Origin: Holdemania sp. Marseille-P2844
GTDB taxonomy: Bacteria > Bacillota_I > Bacilli_A > Erysipelotrichales > Erysipelotrichaceae
DNA: 64,000 bases
Assembly (NCBI RefSeq): GCF_900120005.1
Contig: NZ_LT635454.1
Coordinates: 216,759-280,758, forward strand
Direction: 5' to 3'
Position 1 is the stretch's first letter, and each line of letters starts with the position of its first letter. The position numbers and the translations under genes were made by a program. Below, in pieces: positions 53,050 through 62,632 of this stretch. The notes beneath the pieces were generated by a model. The model was not told the DNA's origin, made no database searches, and saw only the letters and a program-made list of their open reading frames with translations.

Positions 53050-53077
53050 TTGACAACGTGAATGGTTGTGCTATGAT
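53050..53077 (+). promoter_or_regulatory. Promoter of the MFS pair
   Basis: TTGACA (53050-53055), 16-nt spacer, TATGAT (53072-53077). Confidence 0.7.
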
Positions 53078-53120
53078 ACTCAAGACCAAAAAGGAAATCA
53101 TTTTCCAGGGGGATTGTTTT

Positions 53121-54344
53121 ATGAAAGCGCTGAGCTCCAACGAACGTCTGTTAATCCTGATCAACTGTTTTTTCAACCTCGCCAACGCGATGTCGGCGGT
53201 CTTCATGAATGTTTATCTGTATGCTTATACCGGATCGCTGGTGGTGATGTCGATCTACACGATCGTGCGCATCGGCCTGTATCCGTTCTTCTTTACCATT
53301 GGCGGCAAGTGGGCGCAGAAGCACCGCTTCTCGCAGACGCTGACGGCCGGATTGATCCTCATCATGTTCAGCCTGTTGTTTGTGCTGGGCGCCAGCGATG
53401 CGTTTGAACGCATTCCGCAGCTGGTGTACGTCGTGGCGGCGTTAGTCGGCATGGGCGAAGGACTGTACTGGCTGAGCATCAACAGCCTGAACCAGATTGT
53501 TTCAACGGCGAAAACCCGCTCGCTGTTTATCTCCGACATTGGCATTTTCAACAACCTGTCGGCGATCATCGCGCCGTTGATCTCGACTTTTATTATTGAA
53601 CTGGCCGGTACAGATACGGCGGGGTATGTCGAAATCTTCAAGATTGTCTTAGTGATCTACGGTCTGATCGCGCTGCTTTCCACACGCGTCAGCGCCCGCA
53701 GCGCCAGCCACAGCTTCTCCGTGCTCCGGCGCATGCGGCTGGACGATCCGCAGTGGCGTTACTGCATGATCTCAACGTTTCTTTATGGGATGCGTGATTC
53801 GCTGATCTTAACGCTGGCCGGTTTGTTAGTGTATAACGCGACCAACGGCAGCGGCAGCGCTTATGGCAAGCTGCTGGCGGTCTTCGCAGTGCTGACAATT
53901 CTGGCCTACGCCTGGGTATCGCGGACGATGCGCCGCAGCAACCGGATGCGCTATTATCAGATCGGTTCGCTGTTAATCGCATCCAGCACGATTGTGCTGG
54001 TGCTCTGGCCGTCGCTGGCGGGAGCCATCTATTACGGGGTCGTCAACGCGATCGCCACGCCGATGTATGCCAATCCGTATACGATCATCATGATGAATGC
54101 GATCCAGGACTACGCTGCGCAGGAAAATATCGTCGGCCGCGTGATCGCCAAGGAAGCCTATCTGTCGATCGGCCGCTGCCTGGGGATGGTGCTGATCGTG
54201 CTGTGTTCCCTCCTGTTGCCGGAAACGCTGTATCTGCCGACAGCGGTTGTGATGTGTTCGCTGTTCCCGGTCATTCTGACGCTCTATGCGACGGTTTATC
54301 ATCGTGAACGCGACCGGCAGAAGCAGCTGGGTCTTGTAAAGTAG
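53121..54344 (+). CDS. MFS-type membrane transporter, copy 1
   Basis: 407 residues from ATG 53121 (CAGGGGGA upstream; earlier in-frame starts would lie at or before the -10). Twelve hydrophobic segments in two halves, with a basic central loop (ISTRVSARSASHSFSVLRRMR, shown only in part: SARSASHSFSVLRRM). N-terminal helix FNLANAMSAVFMNVYLYAYTG. It looks like a major-facilitator member; no substrate can be read. It is followed after 13 nt by a close paralogue. Confidence 0.8.
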   Translation: MKALSSNERLLILINCFFNLANAMSAVFMNVYLYAYTGSLVVMSIYTIVRIGLYPFFFTIGGKWAQKHRFSQTLTAGLILIMFSLLFVLGASDAFERIPQLVYVVAALVGMGEGLYWLSINSLNQIVSTAKTRSLFISDIGIFNNLSAIIAPLISTFIIELAGTDTAGYVEIFKIVLVIYGLIALLSTRVSARSASHSFSVLRRMRLDDPQWRYCMISTFLYGMRDSLILTLAGLLVYNATNGSGSAYGKLLAVFAVLTILAYAWVSRTMRRSNRMRYYQIGSLLIASSTIVLVLWPSLAGAIYYGVVNAIATPMYANPYTIIMMNAIQDYAAQENIVGRVIAKEAYLSIGRCLGMVLIVLCSLLLPETLYLPTAVVMCSLFPVILTLYATVYHRERDRQKQLGLVK

Positions 54345-54357
54345 GGGTTGGTAAAGC

Positions 54358-55587
54358 ATGCGTAAGCAGAAATTCACGCGTGATGAAACGACGACGATCC
54401 TCATCGCCTGTCTGTTCAATCTGGCCAACGCGATGTCGGCGGTGTTCATGAACGTCTATTTGTACGCCTATACCGGCTCGCTGGTTGTCATGTCGATCTA
54501 CACGATCGTGCGGATCGGCTTGTTTCCCTTTTTCTTCACCCTCGGCGGCAAGTGGGCGCAGAAACACAGCTTTGCCGGACCGTTGACCACGGGGCTGGTC
54601 TTCATCATGCTCAGCCTGTTGTTCGTGCTGGGGGCGCAGGATCAGTTTGCCGTGCATCCGCAGCTGGTCTACGGCGTGGCGGCGCTGACAGGAATCGGGG
54701 AAGGCTTGTTCTGGCTAAGCCTGAACAGTTTGAATCAGATCGTGTCTTCGCCCCAGTCCCGCTCCCGCTTTCTTTCCAGCGTCGGCATCTGCAACAACAT
54801 CGCCGCGATTGCCGCGCCGCTGATCTCGACGATGATCATCGACATGGCGGCTTCGGATACCGCAGGCTATGTGGAAATCTTCAAGATCGTCTTAGTGATA
54901 TACGCCGGGATCGCGTTGATCTCGCTGCGCGTCAAGGCCCGCAGCGCGCCGCAGCCGTTCTCCGTGCTGAAACGGATGAAGCTGGACGATCCGCAATGGC
55001 GCTACTGCATGATCACGACGTTCTTCTACGGCATGCACAACTCACTGTCGCTGACATTGGCCGGATTGCTGGTGTATAACGCAACCCAGGGCAGCGGCAG
55101 TACGTATGGCAAACTGCTGGCGTTCTTCGCCCTGATCTCGATTATCGCGTTCGCATTGGTTTCGCGCGCCATGCACCGCCGCAACCGCATGAGGTTCTAC
55201 CGGATCGGCGCCGTACTGATCGCTTCCAGCGCCGTCGTGCTGGTGCTCTGGCCGACACTGGGCGGGGCCGTCTATTACGGCGTGGTCAACGCGCTGTCGA
55301 CGCCGATGTACGCCAATCCGTATCAGATCATCGTGATGAACGCGATCGCCGATTACGCCGCGCAGGAAAATATCGTCGGCCGGGTGATCGTGCGGGAAAC
55401 CTACCAGTCGATCGGCCGCTGTCTGGGCATGGCGGCGATTGTGCTGTGCTCCTGGATTTTCCCGGAAACACTCTATTTGCCCGTCGCCGTGATCTTCTGT
55501 TCCCTCTTTCCGATCGCGATGGCTGTTTACGCGACGATCTATCATCACCGGCGCGATCAGCTCAAAGCGCAGGGATTGGTGAAATAG
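54358..55587 (+). CDS. MFS-type membrane transporter, copy 2
   Basis: 409 residues, twelve membrane segments, colinear with copy 1 over its whole length and sharing long blocks (FNLANAMSAVFMNVYLYAY, KMKLDDPQWRYCMI against RMRLDDPQWRYCMI, DYAAQENIVGRVI). Differences are spread evenly and the C-termini match (GLVK), so this is an older tandem duplication, not a recent one. TAGGGG precedes ATG. Two near-identical transporters could form a heterodimer or handle related substrates. Confidence 0.8.
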   Translation: MRKQKFTRDETTTILIACLFNLANAMSAVFMNVYLYAYTGSLVVMSIYTIVRIGLFPFFFTLGGKWAQKHSFAGPLTTGLVFIMLSLLFVLGAQDQFAVHPQLVYGVAALTGIGEGLFWLSLNSLNQIVSSPQSRSRFLSSVGICNNIAAIAAPLISTMIIDMAASDTAGYVEIFKIVLVIYAGIALISLRVKARSAPQPFSVLKRMKLDDPQWRYCMITTFFYGMHNSLSLTLAGLLVYNATQGSGSTYGKLLAFFALISIIAFALVSRAMHRRNRMRFYRIGAVLIASSAVVLVLWPTLGGAVYYGVVNALSTPMYANPYQIIVMNAIADYAAQENIVGRVIVRETYQSIGRCLGMAAIVLCSWIFPETLYLPVAVIFCSLFPIAMAVYATIYHHRRDQLKAQGLVK

Positions 55588-55605
55588 GACGAACAGTGCT
55601 ATAAT
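55576..55605 (+). promoter_or_regulatory. Promoter of ung-folC
   Basis: TTGGTG (55576-55581), 18-nt spacer, TATAAT (55600-55605), overlapping the end of the MFS gene. Confidence 0.5.
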
Positions 55606-55606
55606 G

Positions 55607-55637
55607 AAACCGGAAAAAATCCGGTTTTTATTTTTGT
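55607..55637 (+). terminator. Terminator of the MFS pair
   Basis: Stem AAACCGG/CCGGTTT, A-rich loop, TTATTTTT tail. The left arm begins at the start site expected for the ung promoter, so it should act on read-through from the MFS genes only. Confidence 0.7.
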
Positions 55638-55662
55638 CAAGAAGACCCTAAGGAGGAGCACA

Positions 55663-56328
55663 ATGTTTCAGAATGAATGGACCCCGTTTTTGAAAGAGGA
55701 ATTTCAAAAGCTTTATTTCCAGCAGTTATCCGCTTTTCTGCGCCAGCAGTATGCGACGACGAAGGTGTATCCGCCTCGTCTGCAGGTGTTCTCGGCGTTT
55801 GAATTTACCAACTATTCCGACGTGAAGGTCGTCATCCTGGGGCAGGATCCTTATCATCAGCCCAATCAGGCGCATGGAATGTGTTTCTCAGTGCGTAAGG
55901 GCGTCAAGGTACCGCCAAGTCTCGTTAATATTTATAAGGAACTGCATGACGATCTGGGCTGTACGATTCCCCATCACGGCTATCTGATGAAATGGGCTCA
56001 GCAGGGCGTGTTTCTGATGAACACCGTGCTGACGGTCGAAGATTCCAAACCACTGTCCCACCGCGGCAGGGGGTGGGAAGAATTCACCGACGAGGTCATG
56101 CGCAAGCTGAACGACCATCCTGATCCGCTGGTCTTTATCCTGTGGGGCCGCAACGCGCAGGACAAGGGCCGCTGGATCACCAATCCGAAGCATTTGATCC
56201 TGAAATCGCCGCATCCTTCGCCGTTATCGGCCAACTACGGCTTTTTCGGCACGCATCCGTTCTCCAAGGCCAATCAATTTCTGATCGATCAGGGCCGCGC
56301 GCCGATCGACTGGCAGATTGAGGATTAA
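55663..56328 (+). CDS. ung: Uracil-DNA glycosylase, family 1
   Basis: 221 residues. Water-activating Asp62 in GQDPYHQ, uracil-binding FSVRKG region, and catalytic His in SPHPSPLSA. Removes uracil from DNA to start base excision repair. AAGGAGGAG upstream; ends 1 nt before folC. Confidence 0.97.
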   Translation: MFQNEWTPFLKEEFQKLYFQQLSAFLRQQYATTKVYPPRLQVFSAFEFTNYSDVKVVILGQDPYHQPNQAHGMCFSVRKGVKVPPSLVNIYKELHDDLGCTIPHHGYLMKWAQQGVFLMNTVLTVEDSKPLSHRGRGWEEFTDEVMRKLNDHPDPLVFILWGRNAQDKGRWITNPKHLILKSPHPSPLSANYGFFGTHPFSKANQFLIDQGRAPIDWQIED

Positions 56329-56329
56329 G

Positions 56330-57559
56330 ATGACGACAATTCAGGAGGCCGTCGATTGGATTACAGCCCGGCATAATTTTCACCATGGCTTCGATCACTT
56401 CCAGCGGTTTATGGCCAGCCAGGGCGATCCGCAGGACCAGTTGCGTACGATACATGTCGCCGGCACCAACGGCAAGGGCAGCACCGTCAGCTATCTCGCC
56501 AGCGTCCTGCGCGAAGCCGGCTATACCGTCGGCACGTTCACCTCGCCGCATCTGGTCGCCCATCAGGACCGGATCCGGATTCAGGAGCGCTGGATCGACG
56601 ACGCCACGTTTGTCCGCTATGTCGATACCTACCGGGATTTACTGGAACAATGGGATCTGGCGATGTTTGAGATCGATTTCTTTTTCGCCTGTCTGTGGTT
56701 TATCGAACAAAAGGTTGATTTCGCGGTGATCGAGGTGGGGCTGGGCGGTCTTCTGGATTCGACGAATACGCTGCGTCATCCTCTGTGCAGCGTGATTGTG
56801 TCAATCGGCCTGGATCACATGGAACGCCTAGGCAGCACGGAGGAAGCGATCGCCTTGCAGAAAGCAGGGATCATCAAACATAATGGGCTGGTCGTCAGCG
56901 GCGTGACGCAGCCGGAATGCCAGGCGGTGATCAAAACAGTCTGCGCAAAAAAGCAGGCGCGGCTGATTTCGGTTCCCGCCGTTACGGTTCAGCCGGGATC
57001 CGAGATTCACTTTACGATGGAAGATCAGACCTATACGCTGCATACCCGTGCTCAATATCAAGCCCGCAATGCGGCGGTGGCCCTGACGTGTCTGCGGACC
57101 TTGAAGCAGCAGGGAGAGCTGACCCTCAGTGAGGAAGCGCTGCGCGAAGGACTGCGGAAAGCAGAGTGGCCCGGCCGGTTTGAAGTTCTTCAGGAGCATC
57201 CGCTGACGATCATCGACGGGGCGCACAATGCACCGGGAATCGAAGCGCTGTGTGCGTCCGCACAAGCTCTGCCCCATCCGCGCGTCATCGTGTTTACCGC
57301 GCTGAAGGATAAGGAAACTGAGGTCATGGCCAAACAGCTGAAACAGATCAGCGACACTCTGATCATCACGCAATTCGACTATTTCCGCGCCCAGACGGGT
57401 GCGCAGCTGATGATCGAAGGCAGTGAATTGATCGAAGACTGGAAAACCGCGGTCCGCACAGCCCACGACAAGGCCGGGGCTGAGGGCACGGTAGTGATCA
57501 CCGGTTCGTTGTATTTTATTTCCGAGGTTCGCGCGTGGCTGATGAACGCCGGTTTGTGA
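56330..57559 (+). CDS. folC: Folylpolyglutamate/dihydrofolate synthase
   Basis: 409 residues from ATG 56330 (GAGG upstream; the TTG four codons earlier is less likely). ATP loop GTNGKGST (45-52), FTSPHL, EVGLGGLLDSTN, and C-terminal IDGAHN. Adds glutamate to folates, and may also make dihydrofolate. Its end overlaps the next gene by 25 nt. Confidence 0.94.
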   Translation: MTTIQEAVDWITARHNFHHGFDHFQRFMASQGDPQDQLRTIHVAGTNGKGSTVSYLASVLREAGYTVGTFTSPHLVAHQDRIRIQERWIDDATFVRYVDTYRDLLEQWDLAMFEIDFFFACLWFIEQKVDFAVIEVGLGGLLDSTNTLRHPLCSVIVSIGLDHMERLGSTEEAIALQKAGIIKHNGLVVSGVTQPECQAVIKTVCAKKQARLISVPAVTVQPGSEIHFTMEDQTYTLHTRAQYQARNAAVALTCLRTLKQQGELTLSEEALREGLRKAEWPGRFEVLQEHPLTIIDGAHNAPGIEALCASAQALPHPRVIVFTALKDKETEVMAKQLKQISDTLIITQFDYFRAQTGAQLMIEGSELIEDWKTAVRTAHDKAGAEGTVVITGSLYFISEVRAWLMNAGL

Positions 57560-58347
57560 GAACCGCGCGGCGCTGGCAGCTTCTGTACTGGCTGGAAGTG
57601 ATTTTATTCGCAGGCGTTCTGGTGGCGGATTTTGTAATCGAGAACAGGCTGGGCATCCGCAGTCACCGCGGCACCCTCGCCGGTGGTTTCTTGTTTGCGT
57701 TTGCGTGGTGGTTTGCGATCAAACCGACCCGGCAGCGGTTTGTGAATGTATGCCATCAGGCTGGCTTTCAGGCAGAGCTGACCCGGCAGTTTGCGAATGT
57801 GAGCGCGGCGGAGCCTTCCGCACTGGATATCGGCTGGGACAGACAGCTGGGGCTGAATCCTGCCCGCTATCGCTGCGAGTGGGATTGGGCGGTTCAGGGT
57901 GAAGCGCAGGGCATCCCCTTTCAAATCGGACGCTTTACGCTGCGGCGGGAAAGCGAGAAACAGCCGGTGATCAAAAACGGATTGTGGATTCAGCTGAAGC
58001 GCTGCGGAAACAGCGGGGATGGCTGGCGGCATCTGCGCGGCGGCTGCTGGTATCCCTGCGGGCAGTCTCTGCCTTCCTTTGCGGAAGTGTTAGAGCCAAA
58101 GGAAGGTCAGGTTCTGAGGGAGTCCGGCAAGCAGACGCTGCAGGACTGCGGGTTTGGCTTGGATGAGCTGTTAGTTCGCAAACAAAACGACCGTTTGATC
58201 CTTGCCGTGCGTGAAAAACACCCGGTCCATGCCGCGGCGATGACAGGAAAGTGGGATTTATCAAAAGACGCTGACGGGACACGCTGCGCAGCGCTGATCA
58301 AAGCCTCCGCAGAAATGATCTTAAATCAGGAAATGATGCAGAAATAA
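57535..58347 (+). CDS. Hypothetical membrane protein
   Basis: 270 residues from GTG 57535 (GAGG 7 nt upstream). Two membrane segments (~15-34 and ~44-62) near the N-terminus and a ~200-residue soluble C-terminal part with several Trp and Cys (CEWDWAVQGE, KRCGNSGDGWRHLRGGCWYPCG). I recognise no family. It may be expressed by coupling from folC. Confidence 0.6.
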   Translation: MADERRFVRTARRWQLLYWLEVILFAGVLVADFVIENRLGIRSHRGTLAGGFLFAFAWWFAIKPTRQRFVNVCHQAGFQAELTRQFANVSAAEPSALDIGWDRQLGLNPARYRCEWDWAVQGEAQGIPFQIGRFTLRRESEKQPVIKNGLWIQLKRCGNSGDGWRHLRGGCWYPCGQSLPSFAEVLEPKEGQVLRESGKQTLQDCGFGLDELLVRKQNDRLILAVREKHPVHAAAMTGKWDLSKDADGTRCAALIKASAEMILNQEMMQK

Positions 58348-58374
58348 CGGGATTTTGACCGTTATTTTATTTTT
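58343..58374 (+). terminator. Terminator after the folC operon
   Basis: Stem AATAACGG/CCGTTATT, 8-nt loop, T-rich tail TTATTTTTT. Confidence 0.85.
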
Positions 58375-58388
58375 TATCAGTCTTAAAT

Positions 58389-58402
58389 TGGAAGCGGTTA
58401 CG
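58389..58402 (+). promoter_or_regulatory. LacI/CcpA-type operator candidate 1 upstream of glgC
   Basis: TGGAAGCGGTTACG: 11 of 14 against the cre consensus. Shares CGGTTAC with the element at 58501. The surrounding 58375-58690 is AT-rich with no gene. Confidence 0.35.
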
Positions 58403-58500
58403 GCACAGGTAATCATTTTAGTCAAAAATTGAATTGATTGGGAGTAAATTGATTTTCCGTGATGGAATGTGAAAAAATTAGAAATGCGGAAAAGTCGAAT

Positions 58501-58514
58501 TGAAACCGGTTACT
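58501..58514 (+). promoter_or_regulatory. LacI/CcpA-type operator candidate 2 upstream of glgC
   Basis: TGAAACCGGTTACT: 12 of 14 against TGWAARCGYTWNCW, with a palindromic AACCGGTT centre of the LacI-family kind. Confidence 0.45.
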
Positions 58515-58695
58515 TTTTTAATAAATTTGAGCTGATGTCGTTTTTTAGCAAAATTTTCCGCGAAAATGGTTTAAAAAAACGGTGAAATTGCTTCTAAACC
58601 GGATTTTCCCTGCCGTTTCGCAAATAATTTTGATTATCAACTGAAAATGTACGTTTTTCAATTTTGAAGAACATGGAAATTATGATTTTTAATCT

Positions 58696-58724
58696 TTGAA
58701 AAACAGACAGGAACACGCTATAAT
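58696..58724 (+). promoter_or_regulatory. Promoter of the glgCDA operon
   Basis: TTGAAA (58696-58701), 17-nt spacer, TATAAT (58719-58724). Confidence 0.8.
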
Positions 58725-58756
58725 AAAATCATAAAGAAACTATGGGGGCTAAAGGT

Positions 58757-59890
58757 ATGAAACAAAATAATATGGTTGCCATGATTTTAGCGGGAGGACG
58801 CGGAAGCCGTCTTCTTGATCTTACAAAAAAAGTCGCTAAACCGGCAGTCTACTTCGGCGGAAAGTATCGTATTATCGACTTTCCTTTAAGCAACTGTGCC
58901 AACTCGGGAATTTCCGTTGTCGGCGTTTTAACGCAGTATGAATCCGTATTGCTGAACTCTTACGTCGCACGGGATCACCATTGGGGACTGGACGCGCGCG
59001 ACAGCGGCGTCTTCGTTCTGCCGCCGCGGGAAAAGGATAAGACCGGCTTGGGCTTATATCGCGGCACGGCAGATGCGATCACGCAGAACATCGACTTTCT
59101 GGATCAGATGGAAGCGGAATACGTGCTGATTCTGTCCGGCGACCACATCTACAAGATGGACTATGCCAAGATGCTGGCGCACCACAAAGCCAACAACGCC
59201 GACGCGACGATCGCCGTGCTGGCCGTTCCGTTAAAGGAAGCGAGCCGTTTCGGCATCATGAATACGGATGAAACCGACCGGATTATTGAATTTGAGGAAA
59301 AACCGGCGAAGCCGAAGAGCAATCTGGCTTCGATGGGCATCTATATTTTCAACTACAAGACGCTGCGCAAGTATCTGACCGCCGATGAAAAGGATCCGAA
59401 TTCCAGCCATGACTTCGGCAAGGATATCATCCCGGCCTTCTTGCGCGACAACAAGATTCTGACCGCTTACCGCTTCAAGGGCTATTGGAAAGACGTCGGA
59501 ACGATCGACAGCTTGTGGGAAGCCAACATGGACCTGCTGAATCCGGACAACGAACTGGATCTGGGCGATTCCCAATGGAAAATTTATACCGAGGACGTAC
59601 CGACGCCGCCGCAGTTTATCGGCGAGGAAGCGGTTGTTGAAAACTGCTATATCAATCAGGGCTGCATCGTCAACGGCAGCGTGAAAAACTCCGTCCTGTT
59701 CACCAACGTCGAAATCGGCAGCGGCGCGCAGGTTATCGACTCTGTCATCATGCCGAACGCCGTGATCGGCGAGGGCGCGAAGGTAACCCGCTGCATCGTC
59801 GCGGACAATGTGGAAATCAGTCCGGGTGCTGTCGTGGGACACAAGGACAGCGAGCATATCGAACTGATCGCAAAAAAGAGAGTGAAATAA
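58757..59890 (+). CDS. glgC: Glucose-1-phosphate adenylyltransferase, catalytic subunit
   Basis: 377 residues from ATG 58757 (GGGGG about 7 nt upstream; ATG 58742 has none). Nucleotide loop AGGRGSRL, glucose-1-P binding [11 protein letters not shown] and [12 protein letters not shown], and a C-terminal left-handed beta helix ([14 protein letters not shown]). Makes ADP-glucose, the committed step of glycogen synthesis. First gene of glgC-glgD-glgA. Confidence 0.97.
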   Translation: MKQNNMVAMILAGGRGSRLLDLTKKVAKPAVYFGGKYRIIDFPLSNCANSGISVVGVLTQYESVLLNSYVARDHHWGLDARDSGVFVLPPREKDKTGLGLYRGTADAITQNIDFLDQMEAEYVLILSGDHIYKMDYAKMLAHHKANNADATIAVLAVPLKEASRFGIMNTDETDRIIEFEEKPAKPKSNLASMGIYIFNYKTLRKYLTADEKDPNSSHDFGKDIIPAFLRDNKILTAYRFKGYWKDVGTIDSLWEANMDLLNPDNELDLGDSQWKIYTEDVPTPPQFIGEEAVVENCYINQGCIVNGSVKNSVLFTNVEIGSGAQVIDSVIMPNAVIGEGAKVTRCIVADNVEISPGAVVGHKDSEHIELIAKKRVK

Positions 59891-59903
59891 GGGGGACGGA
59901 AGT

Positions 59904-61019
59904 ATGTGTGACGCATTAGGAATTATTAACTTTGAAGACGCCTGTGTCGATATCACAGGTCTGATGGATTACCGCCCGGCCTCTGCGATCTCCTTTCTGG
60001 GTCGTTACCGTTTGATCGACTTCATGCTTTCCAACATGACCAATTCTGGAATTTCCCAAATCGAAGTGTTCATCAAGGACAAACCGCGTTCCCTGATCGA
60101 GCATCTGGGCAACGGTCGGCAATACAACATCAACTCCAAGCGCGGGCGTCTGAGCATCCTGTATGGTGAAAACCGGATTATGTCGGATGTTTATAACCAC
60201 GACATCGCCAACTTTATGGACAATATTCAGTATATTGAAGAAGTGAATAAACCGTATGTCATCATCGCGCCGAGCTATATGATTTATCAGATCGATTTCA
60301 ACGAAGTTCTCAAATATCATGCGGAGAAGAATTCCGACGTTACCGTCATCTACAAATCGACGGATAACGCGAAGGAAGAATTCATCGGCTGCGATACGTT
60401 GTCGATGGACAAGGACAAGCGGATCGTGACGTTTGAGAAGAACCGCGGCAAATACAAGACCCGCAACGTATCGCTGGAAGCGTATGTTATGACCAAGAAG
60501 CTGTTTTTGGAATTGGTCCGCAAAGCAGCCAATACCAGCTCGCTGTATTGGTTCAAGGATATCCTGGCTGACAGCTGCGAGGATCTGCGGATCAACGGCT
60601 ATGCGTTTAAGGGCACCGTTTACTGCATCAACAGCCTGCGCAGCTACTTCAAGGCGAATATCGAACTGCGCACGCACGCTAAAGCGCGTGAGTTGTTTAA
60701 AGAAGACTGGCCGATTCACACCCGCACTAACGATTCTGCGCCGTCGCAATACATGCCGGAGGCGAAGATCCGCGGCTGTTCGATTGCCAACGGCTGCCAT
60801 ATCGAAGGAAATGTTGAAAACTGCGTCATCGGGCGAAACGTCATTATCAAGAGCGGCGCGGTCGTTAAAAACAGCGTCATCCTGCCGGGAGCCTATATTG
60901 GCGAGGGCGCGAAGCTGGATCATGTCATCGTCGATAAGGCGGCGATCGTCAACCATATTAAAAAGTTAGTGGGGACCGATGATTCCCCGATCTATGTTAA
61001 ACGCAGAGATCGGATTTAA
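59904..61019 (+). CDS. glgD: Glucose-1-phosphate adenylyltransferase, regulatory subunit
   Basis: 371 residues. Colinear with GlgC (FLGRYRLIDFMLSNMTNSGIS, C-terminal hexapeptide repeats) but the N-terminal glycine loop GGxGxRL is absent (DALGIINFEDACVD instead), as is typical for GlgD. It forms a heterotetramer with GlgC and raises its activity. GGGGGAC before ATG; 13 nt after glgC. Confidence 0.95.
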   Translation: MCDALGIINFEDACVDITGLMDYRPASAISFLGRYRLIDFMLSNMTNSGISQIEVFIKDKPRSLIEHLGNGRQYNINSKRGRLSILYGENRIMSDVYNHDIANFMDNIQYIEEVNKPYVIIAPSYMIYQIDFNEVLKYHAEKNSDVTVIYKSTDNAKEEFIGCDTLSMDKDKRIVTFEKNRGKYKTRNVSLEAYVMTKKLFLELVRKAANTSSLYWFKDILADSCEDLRINGYAFKGTVYCINSLRSYFKANIELRTHAKARELFKEDWPIHTRTNDSAPSQYMPEAKIRGCSIANGCHIEGNVENCVIGRNVIIKSGAVVKNSVILPGAYIGEGAKLDHVIVDKAAIVNHIKKLVGTDDSPIYVKRRDRI

Positions 61020-61031
61020 AGGAGGGGTCTT

Positions 61032-62468
61032 ATGAAATCAGTATTGTTTGTCGCGGCGGAAGGTTTGCCGTATATCAAGACCGGCGGACTGGCGGACGTG
61101 ATTGGCTCGCTGCCGAAGATCTTAAACGAAAAGGGCATGGATGCCCGCGTCGTACTGCCGCTGTATAAACGAATTGCTGAAAAATACCGCGGCGAGTTCA
61201 CGAAGCTGAAAACGATTCCGATTCATATCGGCGTCATCGACACGGTTGCGACGATTTACCAGTCGCAGTGGGAAAGCGTTACCTATTATTTCATCGAGCA
61301 TGCCGGCTATTTTGAAAGAGACGGATTATATGGGTATCCGGACGATGGCGAACGTTTCGCCTTCTATCAGAAAGCAGTGCTGGAAATGCTGTGGGCGATT
61401 GATTTCTTCCCGGATATCATGCACTGCCACGACTGGCATACCGGCATGATCGCGGCGATGTGCCACATTCAGTATCCGGATGATCAGCGTTATCAGCAGA
61501 TCAAGCATATGTATACGATTCATAACCTGGCGTTCCAGGGCAATTTCCCAGCCGATGTGCTGACGGACTGTCTGGGAATCGACCGGCGGTATTTCGACGA
61601 CGGCTCGATGCGTTTCCACAACGGCATCAGCTTCATGAAGACCGGCATTATTTTCTCGGATAAGATCACGACGGTGTCGCCATCCTATTCTCAGGAAATT
61701 CTGACGGCGCAGTATGGCGAACAGATGGACGAAGTGCTGCGTTTCAGACAGAGCGATCTGTACGGCATCGTCAACGGCATCGACACCAAGATGTGGGATC
61801 CGATGACCGACCCGGCGCTGCCGGCGCATTACAATGCGGAAACCGTATTGGAAGGCAAGCGGGCGAACAAAGCCGCTGTTCAGAAAGAGCTGGGGCTGCG
61901 GGTGGCGGACGATGTGATGATGATCGGTATCGTTTCGCGACTGACCTGGCAGAAGGGCGTCTATCTGATCATTGAAAAAATGGCGGATATCATGGGCCTG
62001 GACGTTCAGTTTGTCGTTTTGGGCACCGGTGAAACGCACATCGAAAACCAGTTTAAGATGATGGAAGACAAGTATCGCCGCCGTGCCGTGTATTACTGCG
62101 GTTACAACGACGAACTGGCGCATCGGATTTATGCCGGCTGCGACCTGTTCTTAATGCCGTCGTTATTTGAACCATGCGGAATCGGACAACTGATCGCGAT
62201 GCACTACGGTTCGTTGCCGTTAGTTCGGGAAACCGGCGGTCTGCGCGATACGGTTCATCCGTACAACCAGTACACCAAGGAAGGCAACGGGTTCAGCTTT
62301 ACGGCATTTAACAGCCATGACATGCTTTACACGCTGCGCTGCGCGGCTGATGCTTACTACCTCAACCGGGCGGATTGGGATCAGCTGGTCCAGCAGGCAA
62401 TGGGCACCGACGTGAGCTGGAATCTGTCGGCGGATCAATATACCAAGCTTTACAACGAGATGGAATAA
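61032..62468 (+). CDS. glgA: Glycogen synthase (ADP-glucose), GT5
   Basis: 478 residues. ADP-glucose-binding KTGGLADVIGSLPK, HDWHTGMIAAM, YTIHNLAFQG, SRLTWQKGVYLI and MPSLFEPCGIGQL with the two catalytic Glu. Extends alpha-1,4 chains in glycogen. AAAGGAGGGG upstream; terminator after. Confidence 0.97.
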   Translation: MKSVLFVAAEGLPYIKTGGLADVIGSLPKILNEKGMDARVVLPLYKRIAEKYRGEFTKLKTIPIHIGVIDTVATIYQSQWESVTYYFIEHAGYFERDGLYGYPDDGERFAFYQKAVLEMLWAIDFFPDIMHCHDWHTGMIAAMCHIQYPDDQRYQQIKHMYTIHNLAFQGNFPADVLTDCLGIDRRYFDDGSMRFHNGISFMKTGIIFSDKITTVSPSYSQEILTAQYGEQMDEVLRFRQSDLYGIVNGIDTKMWDPMTDPALPAHYNAETVLEGKRANKAAVQKELGLRVADDVMMIGIVSRLTWQKGVYLIIEKMADIMGLDVQFVVLGTGETHIENQFKMMEDKYRRRAVYYCGYNDELAHRIYAGCDLFLMPSLFEPCGIGQLIAMHYGSLPLVRETGGLRDTVHPYNQYTKEGNGFSFTAFNSHDMLYTLRCAADAYYLNRADWDQLVQQAMGTDVSWNLSADQYTKLYNEME

Positions 62469-62496
62469 GGAGCGGAAACGCTCCTTTCCTTTTGAG
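62469..62496 (+). terminator. Terminator after glgA
   Basis: Stem GGAGCG/CGCTCC with GAAA tetraloop, TTTCCTTTT. Confidence 0.88.
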
Positions 62497-62583
62497 CTGT
62501 CCGCGTCGTCAGGGAGGTGGGGGAAACGCTGGAGAAAACGGCTTGGCGAAGGCAAAAAACAACAATCCTGCAGGGTTGTCAAA

Positions 62584-62597
62584 AGAAAGCGCTATCA
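62584..62597 (+). promoter_or_regulatory. Candidate cre site upstream of pgk
   Basis: AGAAAGCGCTATCA: 13 of 14 against the CcpA consensus. It lies 36 nt before the -35, a position at which CcpA acts as activator in some Firmicute promoters. Confidence 0.6.
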
Positions 62598-62632
62598 CCT
62601 TGATAAGATGATCACAAGCGGCTTTTTCCTAG

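Noticed and set aside
55600-55637. Attenuator of ung
   Set aside because: The hairpin's left arm overlaps the predicted transcription start, so it cannot form fully in that transcript; it is the MFS terminator.
59916-60956. Long minus-strand open frame (346 codons)
   Set aside because: Shadow of glgD, arising from its codon use.
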